Positions 16,819 to 25,331 of a DNA stretch of 64,000 nt are shown here, one piece after another. The stretch lies in assembly GCA_049520515.1 (NCBI GenBank), contig JBEKPS010000005.1, forward strand, positions 62,001 to 126,000, written 5' to 3'. The first letter of the stretch is position 1, and each line of letters starts with the position of its first letter. The notes beneath the pieces were generated by a model that did not search any database, was not told the DNA's origin, and saw only the letters and a program-made list of their open reading frames with translations. Position numbers and translations under genes: made by a program. The stretch comes from JAFAMS01 sp049520515. Lineage in GTDB: Bacteria > Vulcanimicrobiota > Vulcanimicrobiia > Vulcanimicrobiales > Vulcanimicrobiaceae.

Positions 16819-16971
16819 ATGGAGACATATGTCGACGCCGCAGCTGCGGTGGCCGGAATTCAGCTCGATGACGAGCGCCGAGCGGCGGTCATCACGGTGA
16901 TGAAGCGCATCGCCGCCTTTGCGGCCGATCTCGACGAGCTAGCGCTACCGCTCGAGGCCGAAATCCCCTGA
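16819..16971 (+). CDS. atzG: AtzG-like small subunit (DUF4089)
   Basis: 50 aa, starting METYVDAAAAVAGIQLDDER and ending DELALPLEAEIP. This is the DUF4089/AtzG pattern, a GatC-like helical belt that wraps around the amidase AtzE and stabilises it. It is immediately followed by an AtzE-like amidase sharing the bases CTGA, so the two subunits are made in step. Recognition rests on pattern and context because the protein is very short. Confidence 0.75.
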   Translation: METYVDAAAAVAGIQLDDERRAAVITVMKRIAAFAADLDELALPLEAEIP

Positions 16972-18302
16972 GCGCACTCGAGCTTGCCGCCGCGATTCGA
17001 CGGCGCGAATTAAGCGCACGCGAAGCCGTCGATGCCGCGCTTTCGCGAATCGCCGAAAGCAATGGCGCACTCAATGCATTTACCGGCGTCTTCTCCGAGC
17101 GTGCACGAGCTCGCGCCGCGGAGATCGATACGGCATTCTCCGCCGGTCGCGATCCCGGTACGCTCGCGGGTGTTCCGTTTGCTGCGAAAGATTTGTTCGA
17201 CGTCGCGGGCGTCGTGACGCGCGCCGGCGCGAAAGTCACGCTTGCCGATCCGCCTGCCACCCGCGATGCAGATGCCGTCGTTGCGTTCGAGGCACACGGC
17301 GCGATTCTCGTCGGCGTGACGAACATGGATGAGTTTGCGTATGGATTCGTGACGGAAAACGAACACACGGGCGCGACACACAATCCGCACGACCTCACGC
17401 GCGTTGCGGGCGGATCATCCGGTGGCTCGGCCGCCGCAGTCGGCGCCGATCTCGTACCGCTCGCGCTTGGAAGCGATACGAATGGTTCGATTCGTGTACC
17501 CGCTGCCTTCTGCGGCATTTTCGGAATCCGGCCGACGCAGCGTTCGCTCTCGACGCGCGGCGCGTATCCGTTTTGCAACAGCCTCGATACGATCGGACCG
17601 TTTGCGAGAACCGCTTCCGATCTCCAAGCCGCGTACCGTGCGCTCGCAGGTAGCATCCCAGAATCCGCACCGATTGCGAAGCCTCGCGTTGCTCGACTCG
17701 GCGGTTATTTTGCAACCGGCCTGCAACCCGAAGCGAACGACGCAGTCGACGTCGTCGCTTCGGCGCTCGGCGCGCACACCGTCGTAGAGCTTTCCGGAGC
17801 GCGCCTCGCGCGCGAAGCAGCCTTCATCATCACCGCGTGTGAAGCCGGCGAATTGCACGCCCCGCGCTTGCGAACGCAAGCCGCCGATTACGACGTTGCG
17901 ACACGCGATCGTCTCTTGGCGGGAGCGCTCGTTCCGGCACGCTGGTATATTCGCGCGCAGCGATTTCGCGGCGTCTTTCGCGCGCAGGCCGACGCGCTTT
18001 TCGCGGATTGGGATGTCTTGCTCGCGCCGGCGACCGCGTACCCAGCGACGCCGATCGGAGCGAAAACGATCGTCATCGATGGCATCGAGAGCGATATCCG
18101 CCCCAACGTCGGCGTCTTCACACAACCGATCACGCTCGCAGGCACGCCCGTTGTAACCGTTCCGATTATCAAACGCGGCGCACTTCCGGTTGGCGTGCAG
18201 CTGATCGGACGCGCGGGAAGCGAGGCGATGCTGCTCGCGCTCGCGCGCGAGCTGGAAGCGAGCGGCACCGTCGGCGCGGGTCACGTTCCGGTGCTCGTCT
18301 GA
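16968..18302 (+). CDS. atzE: AtzE-like amidase (amidase signature family)
   Basis: 444 aa if it starts at CTG 16968, whose TGA is the AtzG stop; the conserved N-terminus (LAAAIRRRELSAREAVDAAL, LAGVPFAAKDLF) is in this frame and no ATG, GTG or TTG lies ahead of it. Amidase-signature triad: Lys in FAAKDLFDVAG, Ser in GGSSGGSAAAVG and nucleophile Ser in SDTNGSIRVPAAF. In characterised AtzE this hydrolyses 1-carboxybiuret in cyanuric-acid breakdown. No AtzD is present, so the natural substrate may be another ureide or amide. Overlaps the next gene by TGATG. Confidence 0.82.
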   Translation: MSALELAAAIRRRELSAREAVDAALSRIAESNGALNAFTGVFSERARARAAEIDTAFSAGRDPGTLAGVPFAAKDLFDVAGVVTRAGAKVTLADPPATRDADAVVAFEAHGAILVGVTNMDEFAYGFVTENEHTGATHNPHDLTRVAGGSSGGSAAAVGADLVPLALGSDTNGSIRVPAAFCGIFGIRPTQRSLSTRGAYPFCNSLDTIGPFARTASDLQAAYRALAGSIPESAPIAKPRVARLGGYFATGLQPEANDAVDVVASALGAHTVVELSGARLAREAAFIITACEAGELHAPRLRTQAADYDVATRDRLLAGALVPARWYIRAQRFRGVFRAQADALFADWDVLLAPATAYPATPIGAKTIVIDGIESDIRPNVGVFTQPITLAGTPVVTVPIIKRGALPVGVQLIGRAGSEAMLLALARELEASGTVGAGHVPVLV

Positions 18303-19582
18303 TGGCGCTCGTCGACGACGTCGAAGCCACGCTCGACGCAATCGACCCGGCCGATCCGGTTTGGATCGCGTGCCTTCCGCGCGAAACGGTCCTTGAACGC
18401 GCGCGCGAACTCGACGCGTTGCCGGCTGCGAAGCAAGCACGACTCCCACTTTTCGGCCGTACGTTCGGCGTCAAAGACAATATCGACGTTGCCGGAATCG
18501 CGACGACTGCTGCATGTCCCGGGTTCGCCTACGTCCCCAAGCGCTCGGCTACCGTTGTCGAACGCCTTGAAGCGGCAGGCGCAATCGTCGTCGGGAAAAC
18601 AAATCTCGATCAGTTTGCGACTGGACTCGTCGGAACGCGCTCACCGTACGGAACGCCCGTGAATCCGTTCGATGCTCGCTACATTCCCGGCGGCTCGAGT
18701 TCCGGTTCGGCCGTCGCCGTCGCGCGTGGTCTGGTCGGCTTTGCACTCGGAACCGATACAGCCGGCTCCGGTCGTATTCCGGCCGGCTTCACAGCCACGA
18801 TCGGACTGAAGCCGACGCCGGGCTTACTCAGCACACGCGGCGTCGTCCCTGCGTGCCGCTCGCTCGATTGCGTTTCGATCTTCGCTTCCAGCGTCGATGA
18901 GGCGATTGAAATTGCGGATGTTGCAAAAGGCGTTGACCCGGACGACCCATTTTCACGTACGCCCGGCGCTCCACCAAGCGAGATTCACGAAGCGTTCCGT
19001 TTTGCGATCCCGCGTGCCGATCAGCGCATCTTCTGCGGTGATGCGCAAGCTGAGGCCGCATTCGATCGCGCCATTGCACGACTCATTGACTGCGGCGGAA
19101 TTTCCGTCGAGGTCGACATGACTGAGTGCTTTTCAGCCGGAGCGATGCTGTACGGCGACGCATACGTCGCGGAACGGCAAGCCGCGGTTGGTGACTTTGC
19201 CAAGGAGCATCCGGAAGCGTTGCTCGACGTCACTCGAGCAATCATCATGGAAGGTAAGCCGTATAGCGCGGTCGATGCATTCCGTGCAACGTACCGCATG
19301 CGCGAGCTCGTGCGCGATGCATCGAGGATCTTTGAGGGTGTCGACGTGCTCGTCGTTCCGACCTCGCCCACGATCTACACGCTCGATGAGATCGCGGCCG
19401 AGCCATTCACGCGTAATGCCATGCTCGGCACCTACGCAAGCTTCGTCAACTTCTTCCGCTGGTGTGCGGTTTCGATTCCTTCCGACGTCTATGCAAACGG
19501 CGTCCCGATCGGAATCACGCTCATCGGACCGCCATGGGCCGATGATGCGCTCGCAGCCTTCGCCGCGCGCGTAACGCTCTAA
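18302..19582 (+). CDS. atzF: Allophanate hydrolase-type amidase, short form
   Basis: 426 aa. Amidase-signature enzyme with FGVKDNIDVAG (Lys), PGGSSSGSAVAVARG (Ser) and GTDTAGSGRIPAGF (nucleophile Ser), plus GKTNLDQFATGLVGTRSPYG, the hallmark of AtzF/DUR1-type allophanate hydrolases. AtzF proteins are usually about 600 aa with a C-terminal decarboxylating domain; that domain is missing here, so conversion to ammonia and CO2 may stop at a carboxylated intermediate or rely on spontaneous decarboxylation. Its stop overlaps the convergent ABC ATPase gene by 4 bp. Confidence 0.8.
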   Translation: MALVDDVEATLDAIDPADPVWIACLPRETVLERARELDALPAAKQARLPLFGRTFGVKDNIDVAGIATTAACPGFAYVPKRSATVVERLEAAGAIVVGKTNLDQFATGLVGTRSPYGTPVNPFDARYIPGGSSSGSAVAVARGLVGFALGTDTAGSGRIPAGFTATIGLKPTPGLLSTRGVVPACRSLDCVSIFASSVDEAIEIADVAKGVDPDDPFSRTPGAPPSEIHEAFRFAIPRADQRIFCGDAQAEAAFDRAIARLIDCGGISVEVDMTECFSAGAMLYGDAYVAERQAAVGDFAKEHPEALLDVTRAIIMEGKPYSAVDAFRATYRMRELVRDASRIFEGVDVLVVPTSPTIYTLDEIAAEPFTRNAMLGTYASFVNFFRWCAVSIPSDVYANGVPIGITLIGPPWADDALAAFAARVTL

Positions 19583-20382
19583 GCGGCTTCTTCCTCCGCT
19601 GCCACGTCGGGCGCGATCGCGTCGAGCATCGTGCGCTTGAGCGTGTTGAATTCGACCGATGCGATGTCGCGTGGCCGCGGCAGATCGATCTTCAGCTCGA
19701 GCTTCAATCGTCCGGGATGCGGACTGAGGACGATCACGCGGTCAGCGAGCGAAACCGCTTCATCGACGCTATGCGTCACGAACAGAATCGTTTTTCTTGC
19801 TTGCTCCCAAATTTGGAGCAAGCTCTTCTGCAACCCGTCGCGCGTGATCGCGTCGAGCGCGCCGAACGGCTCGTCCATAAGGATGACACTTGAATCGTTC
19901 GCAAGGACGCGTGCGATGGCGACGCGCTGCCGCATACCGCCCGACAGCTCGTGTGGATACCGGTTGCGGAATTTCGTAAGCCCAACCATCTCGATGTAGC
20001 GCTCAGTGCGCGACGCGATCTCGGTCTTCGGCAATCCCTTCTGACGCGGTCCATACGCAATGTTTTGGGCTACGCTCAGCCACGGAAACAGTGCGTAGTC
20101 TTGGAAGACCATCCCGCGGTCGGGCCCCGGACCCGCGATCGTCTTGCCCATCACGAGCATCTCGCCCGAGCTGAGCGACTCAAAACCGGCGATGATTCGC
20201 AAGAGCGTGCTCTTGCCGCAGCCGCTTGCACCGATGATGCAGATGAACTCGCCCGGCGTGACCGTGAGGTTGATGTCGCTCAGCGCGTGCGTTTCGGTAT
20301 ACGAACCATCACGGTTCTGCGAGAGATACGTCTTTTCGAGATGATGCACCACGATTGCCGGTGCCGCTGTCGCTTCAGCCAC
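19579..20382 (-). CDS. ABC transporter ATPase, nitrate/sulfonate/taurine type
   Basis: 267 aa. Walker A GASGCGKSTLL, Q-loop MVFQDYALFPW, signature LSGGMRQRVAIARVL, Walker B VILMDEPFGALD, H-loop VTHSVDEAV. It is transcribed after the permease with an 8-bp overlap. The pair is separated from its likely binding protein by the amidase operon. By context it may import an amide or ureide. Confidence 0.92.
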   Translation of the reverse strand: MAEATAAPAIVVHHLEKTYLSQNRDGSYTETHALSDINLTVTPGEFICIIGASGCGKSTLLRIIAGFESLSSGEMLVMGKTIAGPGPDRGMVFQDYALFPWLSVAQNIAYGPRQKGLPKTEIASRTERYIEMVGLTKFRNRYPHELSGGMRQRVAIARVLANDSSVILMDEPFGALDAITRDGLQKSLLQIWEQARKTILFVTHSVDEAVSLADRVIVLSPHPGRLKLELKIDLPRPRDIASVEFNTLKRTMLDAIAPDVAAEEEAA

Positions 20383-21265
20383 GCGAGCTTGGGTTCCACC
20401 AGAGTGCGCGACGGCCGACGAGCATCACAATGCGATCGCTCAAGAACCCGAGGATGCCGATATACATCATCCCGGAGATCACAAGATCCGTGCGGCTGAG
20501 CTGACGCGCGTCCATGATGTTCGCGCCGAGTCCGGTCGGGACGCCGGTCATCTCGCCGACGACGAGGAGAACCCATGCAAGCCCGAGTCCGATCCGAATT
20601 CCCGTGAAGATCGAGGGCGACGCGGCGGGGATGATGACGCGCGCAAAGATTGCAGCGCGCGGCGTCCCCAGCATTTCCGCGGCTTCGATCAAACGTGGCT
20701 CGACGTACCGTACGCCGTCGACGGTGTTGAGCAGCATTGGAAAGAACGTACCGAGTGCGATGAGCGCGATCGTCGCGGGCGGTCCTAGTCCGAAGAGAAT
20801 CATCGTGAGCGGCAGCCATGCGGTTACGGGAATCGGCCGCAAGAACTGCAACGTCGGATCGATCATCCGGCGCGCCCACTTGCTGCGACCGAGAATGACA
20901 CCGAGCGGAATCGCGATGATCATCGCAACGAAGAAACCGAAGAACACGCGCGTGATGCTCGCAATCGCGTTCGTAAGTAGGACGCCGCTATACGTGTCGT
21001 TGCGGATACCGCCGAACGCGTAATCCCAGGCCGTGAGCACCACGGTCGACGGCGGCGGGATCAGCGAAAACGATTTACCTGCAGTCGCAAGCTGCCACGC
21101 AACCAGCAGCACGATCGGAAGAGGTAGCGCATACAGCCACACCGGCACAACCCGGCGAGGCGGAAGCTTCTCACTCGGTGCAACGACGGCCGGCGTCGCG
21201 CTGAGAACGGACGTGGTTTCCACGCCCATTCCTTGGCTACGGGCCTCCCCGGGGGTCTCTGCCAA
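20375..21265 (-). CDS. ABC transporter permease, nitrate/sulfonate/taurine type
   Basis: 296 aa from TTG 21265, or 284 aa from ATG 21229; the start is uncertain. About six helices and the permease signature EAAEMLGTPRAAIFARVIIPAASPSIFTGIRIGLG. An N-terminal Pro-rich cytoplasmic stretch precedes helix 1 (VWLYALPLPIVLLVAW). Co-transcribed with the downstream ATPase. Confidence 0.9.
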   Translation of the reverse strand: MAETPGEARSQGMGVETTSVLSATPAVVAPSEKLPPRRVVPVWLYALPLPIVLLVAWQLATAGKSFSLIPPPSTVVLTAWDYAFGGIRNDTYSGVLLTNAIASITRVFFGFFVAMIIAIPLGVILGRSKWARRMIDPTLQFLRPIPVTAWLPLTMILFGLGPPATIALIALGTFFPMLLNTVDGVRYVEPRLIEAAEMLGTPRAAIFARVIIPAASPSIFTGIRIGLGLAWVLLVVGEMTGVPTGLGANIMDARQLSRTDLVISGMMYIGILGFLSDRIVMLVGRRALWWNPSSRG

Positions 21266-21309
21266 AGCGTACGCCGGGCGCCCTCCGCTTTGGCCATACG
21301 CCTATTCGG

Positions 21310-22359
21310 TCAGGTCAGGGCCTCTTCACGATCCGTGAGTTGTGCCCGAATGTCGTTGATCTCGGGCAGCACGCGCTCGAACACTTTGACGAGATCCGGG
21401 TCGAAATGCGTCCCGCTCGATTGATGGATGTGGATGATTGCTTGTTCCGCGGGCCACGCCGGCTTGTACGGGCGCACCGAGGTTAACGCATCGAAGACGT
21501 CGCTGATCGCGCAAATGCGTCCCGATATCGGGATGGCGTCGCCGGCGATTCCGTTCGGATAACCGCTGCCGTCCCACTTCTCGTGATGCGTCAGCGCGAT
21601 CTCGGCGCCTTTCTGCAACATCGTCGACGCGCTGTCTTTCAAGATCTCATAGCCCGCCGTCGTGTGCTGCTTCATGATCGTCCACTCATCCGGCGTGAGC
21701 TTTCCGGGTTTGAGCAGAATTGCGTCGGGCGTCGCCACCTTGCCGATATCGTGCATCGGCGCCGCAAGCAGAAGCAGCTCCGCTTCCGATTCTCCGAGCC
21801 CGAGCGCGCGGCCGATCACCTGCGCGAAACGTCCCATGCGCACGATATGCATTCCGGTTTCGTTGTCGCGAAATTCTGCCGCGCGTGAGAGACGGTTGAT
21901 CGTCTCGCGCTCGCGGAGTGCGATCTCGCGCGTTGCGGCACGAACCTCGCTCGCAAGATGCTGAGCCCGATCAGCCAGTTCTTTGCGCCGCTGACGCAAC
22001 TCGAGCAGATTGCGGACGCGCGAGGAGAATTCGACCGGGTCAGCCGGTTTGTTCAGGAAGTCGCTGGCGCCGGCCTCAATCGCTCGCCGCCGAATCTCCG
22101 CATCTTGCTCGCCGGTGAGCATAATGATCGGAATATCGAGATAACCCGGGATCAAACGAAAGTGCTTGATGAGCTCGACTCCGTCCATCTCCGGCATGCG
22201 GAAATCGACGATCAGCAAATCAGGCTGATGGTTTTGCGAATATTCGAGCGCCTCGGTCGGCTTCGAAAACGTCGTCACGTCGACACCACGAATCGACTGG
22301 AGCATTTTCTCGTAAATTCGTAAGTTTACGGTCGCGTCATCAACGGCAAAGACTTGCAC
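21310..22359 (-). CDS. Response regulator with HD-GYP domain (RpfG-like)
   Basis: 349 aa. Receiver domain (1-~120): acidic VDDATVN, phospho-acceptor Asp in LLIVDFRMPEMDG, Lys in LNKPADP. A coiled-coil linker (~125-165) leads to an HD-GYP domain with MHDIGKVATPD and HHEKWDGSGYPNG, the motifs for hydrolysis of cyclic di-GMP. The start is GTG with AGGAGA upstream. No histidine kinase is adjacent. Expected to lower c-di-GMP on phosphorylation. Confidence 0.93.
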   Translation of the reverse strand: MQVFAVDDATVNLRIYEKMLQSIRGVDVTTFSKPTEALEYSQNHQPDLLIVDFRMPEMDGVELIKHFRLIPGYLDIPIIMLTGEQDAEIRRRAIEAGASDFLNKPADPVEFSSRVRNLLELRQRRKELADRAQHLASEVRAATREIALRERETINRLSRAAEFRDNETGMHIVRMGRFAQVIGRALGLGESEAELLLLAAPMHDIGKVATPDAILLKPGKLTPDEWTIMKQHTTAGYEILKDSASTMLQKGAEIALTHHEKWDGSGYPNGIAGDAIPISGRICAISDVFDALTSVRPYKPAWPAEQAIIHIHQSSGTHFDPDLVKVFERVLPEINDIRAQLTDREEALT

Positions 22360-22434
22360 GCGGCACTCTCCTAAAGAGTTCCAACACCGTCCGAGAGACG
22401 CGACAATCCCCGGACGCTAATCCTAGCTTTCGAG

Positions 22435-24372
22435 CTAAGGGGCCGCGGCTCCCACGCTTTCGGCTTCACCCTCAATGAGCGAAAAGAGCCAACCAGCGCC
22501 GCCGTCGCTCTCTTCCAAGCCCAAATACCGCCGCAGCCAGTGGCAGAGGGCGCGATACCGGAGCAATCTATTGCGCGGCGTGCCGCTGCGTGAGAGATCG
22601 TGTCCGTCATTTGTGAAGCGGACGAACTCTGCGGTCTTGCCGAGCGCACGCAATCGGCCAAAGAGCTGTTCGCCTTGGTCGATCGGGCAACGAAAATCGC
22701 GTTCCGAATGCATGATCAGGAGGGGCACGTCGATATTGTCGACCGCACGCATCGGTGAGGCTTCGAAGAGTTTGCGCCCGCCGTCACTCCAGTCGACTTT
22801 TAGTTCATACTCTAGGAAGCCGGGGATATCGTTGACGGTGCCTTCCGTCAGGTATTCGTTGACCGCCCGCATTGAAACGCCGCACGCGTACTCTTTGCCG
22901 TGACCGAGCATCCACGTCGTCATGAACCCGCCGTAAGAACCGCCCTGCAAGCCGATCTTGTTCGCATCGATCGGAAGACGTTCTTTGGCTGCGCGTAAGA
23001 TCGCGAGCACATCCTTGGCATCCAAATCGCCCCACTTGCCGGTGATCGCGTCCGCGTAATCTTCACCGTACGATTGGCTTCCGCGCGGATTGCCGTAAAC
23101 GACGTGCATCCCGAGCTGCGCCAAAAGTTGAAACTCGAAGAAGTACGCCAAACCGTAGGCGCCGTGCGGACCGCCGTGCACCGCATGCACGAGCGGCGAC
23201 GGACCGCCTTTATCGGCAGCTCGAATGAACCACGCGTCGAGCTCGGTGCCATCGTCGGCTTTCGGGCGCATGCGTTCGGGAACGAGCGGTGGATGCGCTT
23301 TGAGCCAGGCCGCATTCTCATTGTCATAAAGGGTGACCGTTCCGTCCGGCTGCACGAGCGCGATACTGCAGGGATCGATCACATTGCTCGATGCAAAGGC
23401 AATCGCGCCGGTGCGCGCACCAGAGAACGCATAGATATCCATCTCGCCGCCGACAAGTGCTTGCGTCGCGGAACCGTCGCGCTTATAGGCGACCAATTCG
23501 CAGCGTCCCTCGAGCGAGCGCTGAATAACGATGGCTTGATCGTCGGGCGACCAATACGGCGCAGCGTTGTCGTGCGTGCGCATATCGCTGATGATCGCGT
23601 CGCCCAAGTACTCTTTGCGATCCGGCGTGAGCGAGCGCGGCTTGCCGCCCTCGGCTGCGACGCACCACAGTTGCCGGTTGCGCGCTCCCGAAATGACTTT
23701 GTCGTCTTCGTAGCCGACAAACGCCAGCTCGCGCCCGTCGCGCGAATAGGCCGGCGCATCGAAGATGCCGTTCATCGTGGTGAGGCGGCGCAACTCGCCG
23801 CCTTCGGGCGCAACGTCGTACAGATCGTTCGCGTAAAGCCGCTCGCCGATGCCCGGATTCGCAACGAAGGCGATGCGCTTGCCGCTCGGCGACCAGACCG
23901 GAGTGCCCGCGTCGAAGGAACCGCGCGCCACCACGGTCACGTCGCCGTCGAGCGTGGCAACGTGCATTTGCATCCGTTTGCCGTCGAACAGTCCGATGGC
24001 GTCATGTTTGTAGGGCAGCGCCGTAATATGCCGCGCGCCACTCTTCTCATCGAACGCGACCGTCGTTTTATCGTTGTCCATCTCGACCGCCGCCGCGAAT
24101 GCCAAGCGCGAACCATCCGGCGACCACGCCGCTCCGCCGATGCGCTTGAACGGCCCGGCAATAGCGCGCGGTTCGCCGCCTTCAGCCGACATCACGTAGA
24201 GGTGCGTCTCCTTCTCCTCGTTTGTTCGAAGGAACGCGATCTTCGTGCCGTCCATCGACCAGCGCGGCGCGCGATCGGTAATGCCTTGTGTAAACGGCTC
24301 GGCACCGGCTTTGCGAATCCGCCACAGCGCGCGCTCCGTGCGATTTTCATCGAGATTGTGTCGCGCTCGCAC
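22435..24372 (-). CDS. S9 family peptidase (prolyl oligopeptidase type), N-terminus cut by a stop codon
   Basis: 645 aa readable from GTG 24372. WD40-like (TolB-type) propeller repeats, then an alpha/beta-hydrolase domain with Ser in GLQGGSYGGFMTTW, Asp in HSERDFRCPIDQ and His in FTNDGHDLSRSG, as in acylaminoacyl-peptidases. Upstream the same frame continues through a TAA (24373-24375) for 26 more codons to ATG 24453, and these encode the family's usual start (LIGVEDPQISPDGRSIV). The stop replaces what is probably a Tyr codon, TAC or TAT. The gene may be a young pseudogene, a sequencing error, or be translated from the GTG touching the stop. No signal peptide seen. Confidence 0.85.
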   Translation of the reverse strand: MRARHNLDENRTERALWRIRKAGAEPFTQGITDRAPRWSMDGTKIAFLRTNEEKETHLYVMSAEGGEPRAIAGPFKRIGGAAWSPDGSRLAFAAAVEMDNDKTTVAFDEKSGARHITALPYKHDAIGLFDGKRMQMHVATLDGDVTVVARGSFDAGTPVWSPSGKRIAFVANPGIGERLYANDLYDVAPEGGELRRLTTMNGIFDAPAYSRDGRELAFVGYEDDKVISGARNRQLWCVAAEGGKPRSLTPDRKEYLGDAIISDMRTHDNAAPYWSPDDQAIVIQRSLEGRCELVAYKRDGSATQALVGGEMDIYAFSGARTGAIAFASSNVIDPCSIALVQPDGTVTLYDNENAAWLKAHPPLVPERMRPKADDGTELDAWFIRAADKGGPSPLVHAVHGGPHGAYGLAYFFEFQLLAQLGMHVVYGNPRGSQSYGEDYADAITGKWGDLDAKDVLAILRAAKERLPIDANKIGLQGGSYGGFMTTWMLGHGKEYACGVSMRAVNEYLTEGTVNDIPGFLEYELKVDWSDGGRKLFEASPMRAVDNIDVPLLIMHSERDFRCPIDQGEQLFGRLRALGKTAEFVRFTNDGHDLSRSGTPRNRLLRYRALCHWLRRYLGLEESDGGAGWLFSLIEGEAESVGAAAP

Positions 24373-24530
24373 TTAGACGATGCTCCGGCCGTCCGGCGAT
24401 ATCTGCGGGTCTTCAACCCCGATGAGATCGAGAAAATCTGATGGTGTCAGCATGTGCCGTCGGTGTTTCTCAGAGCGGCCCGGATGCCTCCCACGCACGA
24501 GAAGGATACCGACGCAAGATTATGGTATCT

Positions 24531-24546
24531 TGGTACCATGGTACCA
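24531..24546. promoter_or_regulatory. Perfect 16-bp palindrome over the start of the RHH gene
   Basis: TGGTACCATGGTACCA, with the gene's ATG at its centre (24538) and a further half-site TATGGTATC just upstream (24521-24529). Likely operator for the ribbon-helix-helix protein encoded here, blocking its own transcription or translation. Confidence 0.5.
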
Positions 24547-24798
24547 GAACGGGAACCGCTCGAGATAGAGCGCGTACAAAGCGGCCTACGCATCGAGAAA
24601 CGTCTGCTCAAGGTCCTCAAAGGTCTCGCGGAGCTCAAAGATATGGGGCTCGGAGATCTTTTGGAAGGCATCGTGCTGCACGCGTTTGAGGGCAAAGCGC
24701 CGTTCTCAAAAGAGACGCAACGGCAGATTCTCTCGCTCAGGCAACTCTACGGCTTAACGCTCCGCGCAGCCGACGCGCATCGCCTCAGGGAGAAATGA
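24538..24798 (+). CDS. Ribbon-helix-helix (Arc/MetJ-fold-like) regulator
   Basis: 86 aa from the ATG inside the palindrome. The segment QSGLRIEKRLLKVLKGLAEL followed by KDMGLGDLLEGIVLHAFEG has the beta-strand/helix/helix spacing of RHH DNA-binding proteins; a C-terminal helix follows (SKETQRQILSLRQLYGL). It overlaps the next gene by ATGA. Likely an autoregulator of this two-gene operon. Family assignment is by pattern only. Confidence 0.65.
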   Translation: MVPEREPLEIERVQSGLRIEKRLLKVLKGLAELKDMGLGDLLEGIVLHAFEGKAPFSKETQRQILSLRQLYGLTLRAADAHRLREK

Positions 24799-25331
24799 AC
24801 ATGCGTCTCATTCTTAGACTCGGACTCGGCTTGCTCGCGGGCATCCTGAGCGTGGCACGCCCATCAAGCGCACAATCGAGCGCTGCGCTCGCACATACGG
24901 ATCGAACATTTGAATTCATCGCGTTCGCGCCGATGTCGCGCGTCGCACCGCTCTTCGGTGCCGCGCGCGAACGCGACTGGTCGCCCGAATGGAATCCGAT
25001 CTTCGTCTGGCCGGACTCGCCCGGCGATCGTGTGGGCATGGTCTTTACCGTCGCGCACGGTCACCGAGCGTCCGTATGGGTCAACACGCAATACGATCTG
25101 GAGCACGGGCGATTTCAGTACGTCTACGTCATTCCGGACGTCATGGCGACGCTGCTGACGCTCACGCTGCAGCCGCACGAAGCGCATACGATTGTGAGAG
25201 TGCGCTACGAGCGTTCGGCGCTCAGTGCCGATGCGTCATCGATCGTTGAATCGATGGCGCAACAGGACGACCGTGCCGCACCCGATTGGGAGCGGCAGGT
25301 CAATTCCTATTTGAAGCAAGCCCGCGACTAG
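24795..25331 (+). CDS. Exported SRPBCC-like protein
   Basis: 178 aa. Signal peptide LRLGLGLLAGILSVARPSSAQ, then a START/SRPBCC-like fold (RTFEFIAFAPMSRVAPLFGAARERDWSPEW, GMVFTVAHGHRASVWVN). Export is unusual for this mostly cytoplasmic family. Co-translated with the RHH regulator; it ends 4 bp into the convergent rplA stop. Ligand unknown. Confidence 0.7.
   Translation: MNMRLILRLGLGLLAGILSVARPSSAQSSAALAHTDRTFEFIAFAPMSRVAPLFGAARERDWSPEWNPIFVWPDSPGDRVGMVFTVAHGHRASVWVNTQYDLEHGRFQYVYVIPDVMATLLTLTLQPHEAHTIVRVRYERSALSADASSIVESMAQQDDRAAPDWERQVNSYLKQARD

Noticed and set aside
18008..18301. N-terminal extension of atzF
   Set aside because: It would overlap atzE by about 290 bp in another frame; the ATG at 18302 coupled to the atzE stop fits the family.
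16819..19582. GatCAB amidotransferase operon
   Set aside because: The 50-residue subunit fits AtzG better than GatC, two amidases are present and no gatB follows.
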